Shown: one piece after another, positions 35,420 to 42,991 of the stretch
Position numbering within the stretch: position 1 is the stretch's first letter
Layout: every line of letters starts with the position of its first letter
NCBI GenBank assembly: GCA_018065695.1
Contig: JAGHST010000002.1
Span: 1-50,239 of the forward strand
Reading direction: 5' to 3'
Length of the DNA: 50,239 nt
Source of the DNA: Candidatus Cacconaster caballi
GTDB lineage: Bacteria; Bacteroidota; Bacteroidia; Bacteroidales; UBA932
Made by a program: the position numbers and the translations under genes
The notes under the pieces: generated by a model
What the model saw: the letters and a program-made list of their open reading frames with translations, nothing else
The model's database searches: none
What the model was told of the DNA's origin: nothing

Positions 35420-36337
35420 TCAACGTTTCAGCCGTGAGAACACGCTCAGCGGCAGTGCTTTTCCGAAGCTGTCGCGCAATGCGAGCTCTCCGAATTCCAG
35501 GCTCTTGAACGATGTGCCGAAAGCGCAGCGCACAAGAGTGTCGGCAAGAACTGCCGAATAACCGTTGGAATAGAGGTTGAGCACCATAAAACTGTCTTTT
35601 GGAGCAAGTATGGCCGCACAGGATTGAAGCAGTTCGAAAAGACATTCGTCGAGCTTCCATTTTTCGCCGTCAGGGCCGTGTCCGTAGGCCGGAGGGTCGA
35701 GGATCAGGCCCTGATAGAGATTGCCACGGCGTGCCTCGCGGCGGGCGAATTTCAGTGCGTCTTCAATTATCCAGCGGATACCGTCAAGCGAACTGAGCTC
35801 CATATTGCCGCGGGCCCAGGTGACGACCTGCCGTACTGAGTCGAGGTGGGTCACTTCCGCCCCTGCGGCGCGCGCAGCGAGTGATGCGGCGCCCGTGTAA
35901 GCGAAAAGATTCAACACCTTCGGTGCGGACTTCCCGCTGCGGAACGGCTCCACGCTTCGCAGTTCCAAAACGCTCCTGCGTATCCAGTCCCAGTTGGGAG
36001 CCTGCTCGGGGAAGACTCCGACATGCTTGAAACTCGTCAGACCGAGGCGCAGCTTTATGTCTGCTGCAGGATATGCAATCTGCCATTGTTCCTGCATCTT
36101 GCGGAGCATGGTCCACGAGCCGCTGTCCTCCTTGCCGGCCTTGCCGAAACCGGCGCCCGGCTTGAACTCCGTGTTCGCGGAACGGTGCCATTCTTCGTCC
36201 GAGAGAGATTTGTGCCACAGGGCTTTAGGTTCAGGCCTTATCATAGTGTACGGCCCGAATCTCTCCAGTTTGGAGAAATCTCCCGAATCGATGAGTTCGT
36301 AGTCTTTCCAGAGGTCTGATGGATACTCGATTGTCAT
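35420..36337 (-). CDS. class I SAM-dependent methyltransferase, RlmI-like
   Basis: A 305-residue protein. The motif I VLNLFAYTGAASLAARAAGA binds SAM near residue 140, and LILDPPAYGHG is motif IV, with the D-P-P-A-Y that is typical of base-modifying rRNA methyltransferases of the COG1092 group (RlmI, RlmL N6/C5 enzymes). The target RNA cannot be told. An N-terminal domain of about 130 residues precedes the catalytic one. It has its own -7 box 5 bases before the start. Confidence 0.8.
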   Translation of the reverse strand: MTIEYPSDLWKDYELIDSGDFSKLERFGPYTMIRPEPKALWHKSLSDEEWHRSANTEFKPGAGFGKAGKEDSGSWTMLRKMQEQWQIAYPAADIKLRLGLTSFKHVGVFPEQAPNWDWIRRSVLELRSVEPFRSGKSAPKVLNLFAYTGAASLAARAAGAEVTHLDSVRQVVTWARGNMELSSLDGIRWIIEDALKFARREARRGNLYQGLILDPPAYGHGPDGEKWKLDECLFELLQSCAAILAPKDSFMVLNLYSNGYSAVLADTLVRCAFGTSFKSLEFGELALRDSFGKALPLSVFSRLKR

Positions 36338-36342
36338 ATCCG

Positions 36343-36350
36343 CAAAAGTA
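36343..36350 (-). promoter_or_regulatory. -7 promoter box of the methyltransferase
   Basis: The minus strand reads TACTTTTG, a match to TAnnTTTG, with 5 bases before the start codon at 36337. As for tgt, smpB and ricT, no TTG lies at the -33 distance, and the implied leader is near zero. Confidence 0.5.
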
Positions 36351-36372
36351 GTGGTTTTTTGAAAAAAAGATT

Positions 36373-37449
36373 CTAATGTAGTATAGGAATATATCGCTGT
36401 GCCATCCGGTAGAAGCCGAGGTCGGTGCGGTGGGTGCCGTCCACCGTGCCTTCAGAGTCTCCCTCGTCCACGGCTTCGCGCGGCACATATCGCAGGTTGC
36501 GGTATCCCTCCTTGCGGAGTTTCCGATAGAGGTCGGACCAGTAAGCGCTCTTTTCGGCCATATCGTTCGCGGTCTTGAGGTCCACGCTTTCATAGCCGTA
36601 CTTATAGTCTTCCACCATAAATATCCTGGCTGAAGGATGAGCCTTCGCGACCTCTGTCAGGAAGAAATATGCACTGTCCTTCATTATCTGAAGGGTACAG
36701 TTGGGGAGGCAGTCTATGACTATCTTGTCTGCATCTATGCGGCGGAGAGCTTCAATCATCGACCTGTCCATACGCGCATTGCCGCTGAAGCCGAGGTTTA
36801 TGACCTCCTTGTTCAGTGCACGGCTTATAATAGAGGTCATCACCATACCCGGACGGGAAGCGCATCCGCCCTGTGTGATGCTGGTGCCGTAGAAAACAAT
36901 CGGTTTTGAAGCGCCTTTCGTCAGGGCAGCCTTGTGGGGAAGAGTGATGCTGGCGGTCGAATCCACCCCGAATTCCACATATTCCACTCCGTCATATAGA
37001 GGGAGATATGCCATATATTCACGCACTTTGCCGTCCATTCTGCTGACCAGCAGGCTCTGGCAGTCGGTGCTGCGAGGGATGGCCGTGCAGATGAAACTCC
37101 ACACTCCCTTCTCATTGAGATAATAGAGGTCTATGCCTCTTACTCCGGTAGCGGCCATATGGTTCATGCCGAAGCCGTTGAGAGGCTTCCAGCGTACCCC
37201 GACGGCCTTGCTGTCCGTAGAGAACCTGACGGCCAGGCCTGCCGAATTCAGTCCGAGGTCCCACACTTCCTTGCGTGTCACCTCCTTGAGGTCTTCCGGA
37301 AGGCGGGAATATGGCAGAGCCGTGTTGTCAAATCCTTGATTTATAAGCATTAGCTCTCTTGCATCGGTATATTTCAACTCCGATGCCTTCTGCCCTGCCG
37401 CGGCTATGGTCAGCGCCGCGAGGCAAAGTGAAAAGATCAGTTTTTTCAT
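36373..37449 (-). CDS. exported SGNH/GDSL hydrolase
   Basis: A 358-residue protein with a signal peptide (MKKLIFSLCLAALTIAAAG). An N-terminal beta-sandwich (residues 25-175) precedes the SGNH domain. Block I is YGTSITQGGCASRPG with the nucleophile Ser near residue 195; block III is the LGFSGNA region; block V is DGTHRTDLGF with Asp and His. These are esterases that remove acetyl or acyl groups from sugars in many Bacteroidota. The substrate is unknown. It is the last gene of the smpB group: its ATG is adjacent to the radical SAM stop. Confidence 0.87.
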   Translation of the reverse strand: MKKLIFSLCLAALTIAAAGQKASELKYTDARELMLINQGFDNTALPYSRLPEDLKEVTRKEVWDLGLNSAGLAVRFSTDSKAVGVRWKPLNGFGMNHMAATGVRGIDLYYLNEKGVWSFICTAIPRSTDCQSLLVSRMDGKVREYMAYLPLYDGVEYVEFGVDSTASITLPHKAALTKGASKPIVFYGTSITQGGCASRPGMVMTSIISRALNKEVINLGFSGNARMDRSMIEALRRIDADKIVIDCLPNCTLQIMKDSAYFFLTEVAKAHPSARIFMVEDYKYGYESVDLKTANDMAEKSAYWSDLYRKLRKEGYRNLRYVPREAVDEGDSEGTVDGTHRTDLGFYRMAQRYIPILH

Positions 37450-38217
37450 CTATTTTTTCTGTTTTCCTTTTATCTGGATTTTAAACCCTTCATCGATGAG
37501 AGGCTGGACCAGGGTACGCATTTCCTCTTCGGTAAAGGCTTCGAGATTCTGTGCCGGTGTGGGACGGTCGATGGTATAGACCATCACTTCGCGTGGACGG
37601 AGGTTGCGGACGATTGCCTTCCAGCCTTCGAGCACCTCGGGCGAGGCCGAATCGAATTCCGGGCTCCGGAGAAACATGGTCTGAAGGACGAAATCCCCTT
37701 CGAAGGCGCCGAGAGCCTCTATCACGCGCGCTATGTCGTAGCCGGGTGCCGGACGGTCTATCAGGGCTATGAGTTCATTTGTAGGAGCATCTATCTTGAG
37801 TATCGGATTGTCAACTTTCCTGAGGGCTTCGAACACTTCAGGAACGTGGACTCTGGTGGCGTTGGAGAGGACCGAAACTTTCGCCTCGGGGTAGAAAGTG
37901 TCGCGAAGACGGAGAGTGTCGTCTATGATGCGGGGGAATTCGGGGTTGAGCGTAGGCTCGCCGTCACCGCTGAAGGTGATGGAATCTATCTTCATGTCGG
38001 CAAGCATCAACTCCGAGAGTTTGTCTTCGAGCGCTCCGCGCACCTGTGCCGCATCCGGCAGCTTTGTGTCGGCGAGGCCGTCTTTGTTCCAGCCGCATTC
38101 GCAGTAGATGCAGTCAAAGCTGCAGATTTTGCCGTTTACCGGCAGGAGATTGATACCCAATGAATTGCCCAGCCTGCGGCTGTGGATTGGTCCGAAGACC
38201 GTCTCTTCTCTCATCAT
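37450..38217 (-). CDS. radical SAM protein (TYW1-related group)
   Basis: A 255-residue protein. C32, C36 and C39 in CSFDCIYC are the cluster ligands; SGDGEPTLNPEFP binds SAM; the layout resembles COG0731, a group around wybutosine synthesis-like radical SAM proteins whose bacterial members lack known function. There is no C-terminal TYW1-specific domain. It starts 3 bases after smpB and its stop touches the SGNH gene. Confidence 0.8.
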   Translation of the reverse strand: MMREETVFGPIHSRRLGNSLGINLLPVNGKICSFDCIYCECGWNKDGLADTKLPDAAQVRGALEDKLSELMLADMKIDSITFSGDGEPTLNPEFPRIIDDTLRLRDTFYPEAKVSVLSNATRVHVPEVFEALRKVDNPILKIDAPTNELIALIDRPAPGYDIARVIEALGAFEGDFVLQTMFLRSPEFDSASPEVLEGWKAIVRNLRPREVMVYTIDRPTPAQNLEAFTEEEMRTLVQPLIDEGFKIQIKGKQKK

Positions 38218-38220
38218 AAC

Positions 38221-38667
38221 TCAATATCCGCGTTCGGAGTCGCGTCGCATATCCTTTTCCTTTATGCTCTCGCGCTTGTCAAACTCGCGTTTGCCCCGTG
38301 CGAGGGCTATGTTCAATTTTGCGTAGCCGCCATCTGAGATGAACAGTTTTGTGGCTACTATGGTCAGGCCCTTTTCCTTGACTGCGCGCTGGAGCTTGCG
38401 CAGTTCGCGCTTTGTCAGAAGGAGCTTGCGGTCGCGCTTCGGGTCCTGCCGGCTGAAGGCCGAGCCCCACCAATATTCGGCGACATTCATATTCTTGACA
38501 AAAAGCTCATTTCCAACAAAATAGCAGTAACTGTCCACGAGGGAGGCCTTGCTCTCGCGGATGGATTTTATCTCTGTGCCGCTCAAAACGATGCCGGCAG
38601 TATAGTGCTCGAGAAATTCATACTCGAACCCTGCCTTCCTGTTCTTTATCTCCACCCTTTTTGTCAT
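38221..38667 (-). CDS. smpB: SsrA-binding protein SmpB
   Basis: SmpB (148 aa) carries tmRNA to stalled ribosomes for trans-translation. The order IKNRKAGFEYEFLEHYTAGIVLSGTEIKSIR, then the WWGSAF-like block NVAEYWWGSAF, and the basic ending REFDKRESIKEKDMRRD is typical. ATG 38667 is preferred to the upstream GTG at 38673. The -7 box ends 4 bases upstream of that ATG. tmRNA itself is not in the window. Confidence 0.95.
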   Translation of the reverse strand: MTKRVEIKNRKAGFEYEFLEHYTAGIVLSGTEIKSIRESKASLVDSYCYFVGNELFVKNMNVAEYWWGSAFSRQDPKRDRKLLLTKRELRKLQRAVKEKGLTIVATKLFISDGGYAKLNIALARGKREFDKRESIKEKDMRRDSERGY

Positions 38668-38671
38668 AACC

Positions 38672-38679
38672 ACAAAGAT
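38672..38679 (-). promoter_or_regulatory. -7 promoter box of smpB
   Basis: The minus strand reads TATCTTTG, matching TAnnTTTG, with 4 bases before the ATG at 38667. It gives a leaderless or nearly leaderless transcript for smpB, the radical SAM gene and the SGNH gene. The -33 box is not evident. Confidence 0.55.
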
Positions 38680-38711
38680 ATAAATAAATAATCATATAGG
38701 TCTGCCTTCAC

Positions 38712-38741
38712 AAAAAAACGGGCCGCAATGTGCAGCCCGTC
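38712..38741 (-). terminator. terminator of sdhC
   Basis: On the minus strand GACGGGC, then a short loop with TGCACATTGCG, then GCCCGT and seven T. The outer 6 bases pair perfectly and the inner three pair with one mismatch between. It lies 20 bases after the sdhC stop and separates sdhC from smpB, which has its own promoter box. Confidence 0.85.
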
Positions 38742-38761
38742 TTTTTCGATCTTCCCGGAGG

Positions 38762-39469
38762 CTAGCAGCAACAGCAGGCCAGACCGTTCGCCTTGCAGAA
38801 AGCGAAGATTGCGATGAGTGCGAAACCGAGGAGAATGACGGTTACGTAGATGCCGCAGATCACCTTCCATCTCTTGAGCCACTTGTCGTTGTTCCAGCCG
38901 AGGGTCTGGAGAGCGCTCCAGAAGCCGTGTGTGAGGTGGAACCACAGTGCGACGAACCAGATGAGGTAGAGTAGGGTTACCCACCATCTGCCGAACGTGA
39001 GATTCATCAGTTCGTACGGGTTGCCTTCTTCTCCTCCCATAAACATTTCGAGCTGCATCTTTGCCCAGAAATTGGTCAGGTGCAGGGCGATGCCGAGGAT
39101 TACTATGAGGCCCAGAACGAACATGTTCTTTGCAGACCAGGAGTCAACGGCCGCTTTGTTGGACACTGCATATCTCTGGCTGCCTCTTGCCTTGAGGTTG
39201 CCGATTGTGAGGATGAATGCATAGACGATGTGGACAAGGAAGCCGGCGGCCAGAACAGGTACCATAATGCTTACGATGCCCAGGGACATGAAATCACATA
39301 CTCCCTGAAAAACCTTTCCGGTCCATACGCCGCCGATCATTGTGCTGCTCGGGTCGAAGACATAGGTCAGGTTCAGACACATATGGAGTGTCAGGAAGAG
39401 AATGAGGAAAAGTCCGCTGATGCTCATCAACAGTTTCTTTCCGATAGAAGATTTGAAAATGCTTGACAT
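38762..39469 (-). CDS. sdhC: succinate dehydrogenase/fumarate reductase cytochrome b subunit
   Basis: A 235-residue di-haem B-type membrane subunit with five membrane helices (MSISGLFLILFLTLHMCLN, then about 75-100, 115-135, 165-190, 210-230). Histidines in TLHMCLN, VHIVYA, ALHLTNFW, WFHLTHGF are the usual haem ligands. It would transfer electrons between menaquinone and the flavoprotein. In most Bacteroidota the genes sdhA and sdhB follow directly; here a terminator follows instead. The C terminus ends in ACCCC, four cysteines in a row, which I have not seen in this family. Confidence 0.92.
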   Translation of the reverse strand: MSSIFKSSIGKKLLMSISGLFLILFLTLHMCLNLTYVFDPSSTMIGGVWTGKVFQGVCDFMSLGIVSIMVPVLAAGFLVHIVYAFILTIGNLKARGSQRYAVSNKAAVDSWSAKNMFVLGLIVILGIALHLTNFWAKMQLEMFMGGEEGNPYELMNLTFGRWWVTLLYLIWFVALWFHLTHGFWSALQTLGWNNDKWLKRWKVICGIYVTVILLGFALIAIFAFCKANGLACCCC

Positions 39470-39509
39470 AATTAGGTTTATATTTTTACACTATTTCCCT
39501 TTTGGGTTG

Positions 39510-39517
39510 CAAATATA
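39510..39517 (-). promoter_or_regulatory. -7 promoter box of sdhC
   Basis: The minus strand reads TATATTTG. It lies 40 bases before the sdhC start codon in the divergent region shared with pyrH. A TTAACTTGTTAA palindrome is next to it at 39522-39533. Confidence 0.5.
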
Positions 39518-39521
39518 AGCC

Positions 39522-39533
39522 TTAACTTGTTAA
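39522..39533. promoter_or_regulatory. palindrome between the sdhC and pyrH promoters
   Basis: TTAAC-TT-GTTAA is a perfect 5-base inverted repeat. It overlaps the -33 TTG of pyrH (39527-39529) and lies 4 bases upstream of the sdhC -7 box, a place where a regulator could affect both genes. It may also be chance in AT-rich DNA. Confidence 0.3.
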
Positions 39534-39557
39534 AATCATAATATTTGGTTACTTTTG
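39527..39557 (+). promoter_or_regulatory. Bacteroidota-type promoter of pyrH
   Basis: TTG at 39527-39529, 20 bases, then TACTTTTG at 39550-39557. The ATG of pyrH is 22 bases after the -7 box. This matches the consensus spacing seen before the TPR gene, holB and rfbA. Confidence 0.75.
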
Positions 39558-39579
39558 TTTGATTTTAACGGAATTGGAT

Positions 39580-40293
39580 ATGAAATACAAAAGAATATTA
39601 TTGAAACTCAGCGGCGAAGCGCTGGGCGGGCCCGACGGAGTGGGGCTCGATGAGAAAGTTATGGACCGTTTTGCCCGCGAGATAGCTCTCGTGGCTGAAA
39701 AAGGTGTGCAGGTGGCAATCGTCATCGGCGGAGGCAACATCTTCCGTGGGCTCAGCGGAGCGTCAAAAGGATTCGACCGCGTCCGCGGCGACCAGATGGG
39801 TATGCTCGCCACCACCATCAACAGCATAGGCCTGAGCCTCTGCCTCAGGGGACACGGCTGCAAGGCGGAAGTCTTCACGAGCACCCCTATGCGTCCGATG
39901 GCCAAGTATTATATGAGAGACGAAGTGGAGGAATATATGCAGAGCGGCGGTATCGCCCTTGTTTCCGGAGGCACCGGCAATCCGTTTTTCACGACCGATT
40001 CGGGAGCGGCTCTGCGCGCCTGCGAGCTGCGCTGCGACGCTCTGCTCAAGGGTACGAAGGTGGACGGAGTCTATGACAGCGACCCTGTCAGAAATCCTTC
40101 CGCAAAACGATATAGTACCCTCACTTTTGACAAGGCGATAGCGGACGGTCTCAAAGTGATGGACCTGACCGCCTTCGCCCTCTGCAAGGAAAACGATATG
40201 CCTATAATAGTCTTCAATGTCAATCAGGACGGCTCTCTCCTGCGTCTTGTCGAAGGTGAGGACGTAGGTACGGTGGTCAGCAACGTCGAATAG
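39580..40293 (+). CDS. pyrH: uridylate kinase
   Basis: UMP kinase (237 aa) of the amino-acid kinase fold. MKYKRILLKLSGEALGG, VIGGGNIFRG, RGDQMGMLATTINS and KVDGVYDSDP are its typical motifs. It makes UDP for pyrimidine nucleotides. ATG 39580 is chosen over an upstream TTG at 39559. frr follows after 34 bases, as in most bacteria, although rpsB and tsf are not in front. Confidence 0.97.
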   Translation: MKYKRILLKLSGEALGGPDGVGLDEKVMDRFAREIALVAEKGVQVAIVIGGGNIFRGLSGASKGFDRVRGDQMGMLATTINSIGLSLCLRGHGCKAEVFTSTPMRPMAKYYMRDEVEEYMQSGGIALVSGGTGNPFFTTDSGAALRACELRCDALLKGTKVDGVYDSDPVRNPSAKRYSTLTFDKAIADGLKVMDLTAFALCKENDMPIIVFNVNQDGSLLRLVEGEDVGTVVSNVE

Positions 40294-40327
40294 GCAATGA
40301 AAAGGCAAATAAACAAAAACTGAAACT

Positions 40328-40891
40328 ATGATACAGAAAGCAAAAGAAACCGTAGAGGCTGCAAGGGTAAAGATGCAGAATGCGGTGAACCATCTGGAGG
40401 ACGAACTCAAGACCTATCGTGCCGGCAAGGCGAATCCTTCCGTATTCAACGGCGTGATGGTGGACTACTATGGAAATCCCACTCCGCTGCCGCAGGTTTC
40501 CAGCATTTCGGCTCCCGATGCGAAGACAATGATGATTCAGCCGTGGGACCGCAACCTCATCCCCAAGATTGAGAAAGCCATAATGGATGCCAATCTGGGA
40601 TTCACTCCGCAGAACAACGGCGAGACCATCCGCATAAACGTTCCCGCCCTCACGGAGGAACGTCGCAAGGAGCTTGTCAAGAAGTCCCGCACAGCGGGGG
40701 AAACTGCCAAAATCAGTGTGCGCAATGGCCGCCGCGATGCCATCGAGGCATTGAAGAAACTCCAGAAAGAGGGACTTCCGGAAGATTCGGAGAAAGATTC
40801 CGAAGATGCGGTTCAGAAGCACACAGACTCTTTCTCCAAGAAGATTGACGAGATTCTCGCCTCCAAAGAGAAAGAGATAATGACCGTATGA
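40328..40891 (+). CDS. frr: ribosome-recycling factor
   Basis: RRF (187 aa) splits the post-termination ribosome with EF-G. RAGKANPSVFNGVMVDYYG and the C-terminal three-helix segment TEERRKELVKKSRTAGETAKISVRNGRRD are diagnostic. Length is normal. The last four bases (ATGA) overlap the start of the DAHP synthase fusion. Confidence 0.97.
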   Translation: MIQKAKETVEAARVKMQNAVNHLEDELKTYRAGKANPSVFNGVMVDYYGNPTPLPQVSSISAPDAKTMMIQPWDRNLIPKIEKAIMDANLGFTPQNNGETIRINVPALTEERRKELVKKSRTAGETAKISVRNGRRDAIEALKKLQKEGLPEDSEKDSEDAVQKHTDSFSKKIDEILASKEKEIMTV

Positions 40892-41964
40892 TCAAACTTA
40901 TCGCCGGACCTTGCAGCGCCGAAAGCCGCGGCGTGACGCTCGGCACGGCGGCGGCGCTCGCGGAACTTTCTCCGCAGTTCGAATCTCTCGGGTTCGAGCT
41001 TGTGGGAGTGCGCGCCAGCGCCTGGAAGCCACGCACCAGGCCCGGTAACTATGAGGGTCCCGGCGAACAGGCTCTGCAGTGGCTCGCAGCATCACCTGTG
41101 CCGGCGCTCACCGAAGTCGGCTCTCCCTCCCATGTGGAGGCAGCCCTCAAGGCTGGGGTGCAACGCTTCTGGATAGGGGCTCGTACATCCACCAATCCTT
41201 TTGATGTCCAGGCGATTGCCGATGCATTGCGAGGTACGGATGCGGAAGTGTTCGTTAAAAATCCGATGAACCCCGATGTTGAATTGTGGATAGGTGCAGT
41301 CGAACGGCTTCATGCCGCCGGTCTCAAGAAAATATCCCTTATCCATCGCGGATTCTCCTTCTACGAGAAAAACAAGTATCGCAACCAGCCGAAGTGGCAG
41401 GTGCCCATCGATGTGATGCGTATGTTGCCGCAGTTCCCCATGTTCTGCGACCCCAGCCATATCGGAGGCAAGGCGGAATATCTTCGCGAGATATCTCAGA
41501 AAGCATTGGATCTTGGCTATGACGGACTTTTCGTCGAGACGCATCTCACTCCTCAGGCCGCTCTCAGCGACTCGCGCCAGCAGATAACCCCTATGGAACT
41601 TCTCGCTCTTTTGAGCTCCCTTGTCATCAAGCATCCCGCTGCGGAGCCCCCTTGCGGCGCTGCTTCGGATGGTGTCCCCCGGAGCTCAGAACCCTCTTCG
41701 GAGGCGGAGCGGACACTAGAGCAGCTGCGTACGCAGATAGACGAACTGGATGAAAGTCTTCTGGCCATTCTGGCCGAGCGTATGAAAGTGTCGGAGGCTG
41801 TAGGTGTGTGCAAGAAGGCGCACAACCTTCAGGTGCTGCAGCCTGCGCGTTGGGAGGAGGTGCTCCGTCGCGCCGAAGCCCGCGGCCACGCCCTCGGTCT
41901 CGACACCGCCTTCGTCACAGACCTCTACAAACTCATCCATCAGGCATCCATCGACAGGCAGTAG
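40888..41964 (+). CDS. DAHP synthase fused to type II chorismate mutase
   Basis: A 358-residue bifunctional enzyme of the shikimate pathway. Residues 1-250 are the KDO8P-synthase-like DAHP synthase (AGPCSAES, ASAWKPRT, FWIGART, KNPMNPDVELW, CDPSHIGGKAEY). Residues 272-358 are an AroQ-type chorismate mutase (LRTQIDELDESLLAILAERMKVSEAVG). They are joined by a Pro/Ser-rich linker at about 250-272. Fusions like this are known in Bacteroidota such as Prevotella, where the mutase domain controls the synthase in response to prephenate. The start overlaps frr by 4 bases. Confidence 0.93.
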   Translation: MIKLIAGPCSAESRGVTLGTAAALAELSPQFESLGFELVGVRASAWKPRTRPGNYEGPGEQALQWLAASPVPALTEVGSPSHVEAALKAGVQRFWIGARTSTNPFDVQAIADALRGTDAEVFVKNPMNPDVELWIGAVERLHAAGLKKISLIHRGFSFYEKNKYRNQPKWQVPIDVMRMLPQFPMFCDPSHIGGKAEYLREISQKALDLGYDGLFVETHLTPQAALSDSRQQITPMELLALLSSLVIKHPAAEPPCGAASDGVPRSSEPSSEAERTLEQLRTQIDELDESLLAILAERMKVSEAVGVCKKAHNLQVLQPARWEEVLRRAEARGHALGLDTAFVTDLYKLIHQASIDRQ

Positions 41965-41993
41965 GACATAAAAATAAGGCGAAGGAAAAGGAA

Positions 41994-42025
41994 TTTGAAA
42001 TTCAATAGAAAAAGACATAACTTTG
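41994..42025 (+). promoter_or_regulatory. Bacteroidota-type promoter of rfbA
   Basis: TTTG at 41994-41997, 20 bases, then TAACTTTG at 42018-42025. The rfbA start is 51 bases after the -7 box, which leaves a leader of about 45 bases. Confidence 0.8.
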
Positions 42026-42076
42026 TATTGCAGGCTGGACGAGGGAAAGAAACAACTGATAAAAAGAGATTTATAT

Positions 42077-42991
42077 ATGAAAGGAATCGTACTTGCGGGA
42101 GGCAGCGGCACGCGCCTCTATCCGATTACAAAAGGCATAAGCAAACAGTTGCTGCCAATCTACGACAAGCCGATGGTGTATTACCCGATAAGTGCCCTGA
42201 TGCTTGCGGGCATCCGTGATATCCTGATTATCTCCACTCCGTACGACTTGCCGGGCTTCAAGAGACTTCTCGGCGACGGAAGCGACTACGGAGTTAATTT
42301 CACCTATGCAGAACAGCCTTCTCCCGACGGCCTTGCTCAGGCATTCATAATCGGTGAAAAGTTCATAGGAGACGATGCGGCCTGCCTTGTGCTGGGCGAC
42401 AACATATTTTATGGCAGCGGTTTCACGAGCCTGCTCCGCAAGGCGGTGGAAGATGCCGAGCAACGCGGCAAGGCTACGGTTTTCGGCTACTGGGTATCCG
42501 ACCCGGAGCGCTACGGTGTGGCCGAGTTCGACCGCGACGGCAACTGTCTTTCCATAGAGGAGAAACCGAAGGAGCCGAAGAGCAACTATGCAGTCGTGGG
42601 ATTGTATTTCTATCCGAACAAAGTGGTGGATGTGGCCAAACATATAAAGCCTTCGGCCCGCGGCGAGCTTGAGATAACCACCGTCAATCAGCGGTTTCTG
42701 CAGGACGGAGAGCTGAAGGTGCAGGTTTTCGGCCGTGGATTCGCCTGGCTCGACACCGGAACGCACGACAGCCTTTCGGAGGCATCCACATTCGTGGAGG
42801 TCATCGAAAAGCGACAGGGCCTCAAAATCGCCTGTCTCGAAGGAATCGCCTACCGCAACGGCTGGATTACGGAGGAGAAAATGCGCTCCCTTGCAGAACC
42901 TATGCTGAAGAATCAGTACGGAAAGTATCTGCTCAAAGTCATAGACGAGCTCAAGCAGGACGTAACAAGCACTTCAATTCAAAACAAATGA
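42077..42991 (+). CDS. rfbA: glucose-1-phosphate thymidylyltransferase
   Basis: RfbA/RmlA (304 aa) makes dTDP-glucose from dTTP and glucose-1-phosphate, the first step to dTDP-L-rhamnose. [20 protein letters not shown] is the nucleotide-binding start, and [27 protein letters not shown] and [14 protein letters not shown] follow. ATG 42077 is where the homology begins; 18 upstream in-frame codons have none. It overlaps rfbB by four bases. Confidence 0.97.
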   Translation: MKGIVLAGGSGTRLYPITKGISKQLLPIYDKPMVYYPISALMLAGIRDILIISTPYDLPGFKRLLGDGSDYGVNFTYAEQPSPDGLAQAFIIGEKFIGDDAACLVLGDNIFYGSGFTSLLRKAVEDAEQRGKATVFGYWVSDPERYGVAEFDRDGNCLSIEEKPKEPKSNYAVVGLYFYPNKVVDVAKHIKPSARGELEITTVNQRFLQDGELKVQVFGRGFAWLDTGTHDSLSEASTFVEVIEKRQGLKIACLEGIAYRNGWITEEKMRSLAEPMLKNQYGKYLLKVIDELKQDVTSTSIQNK

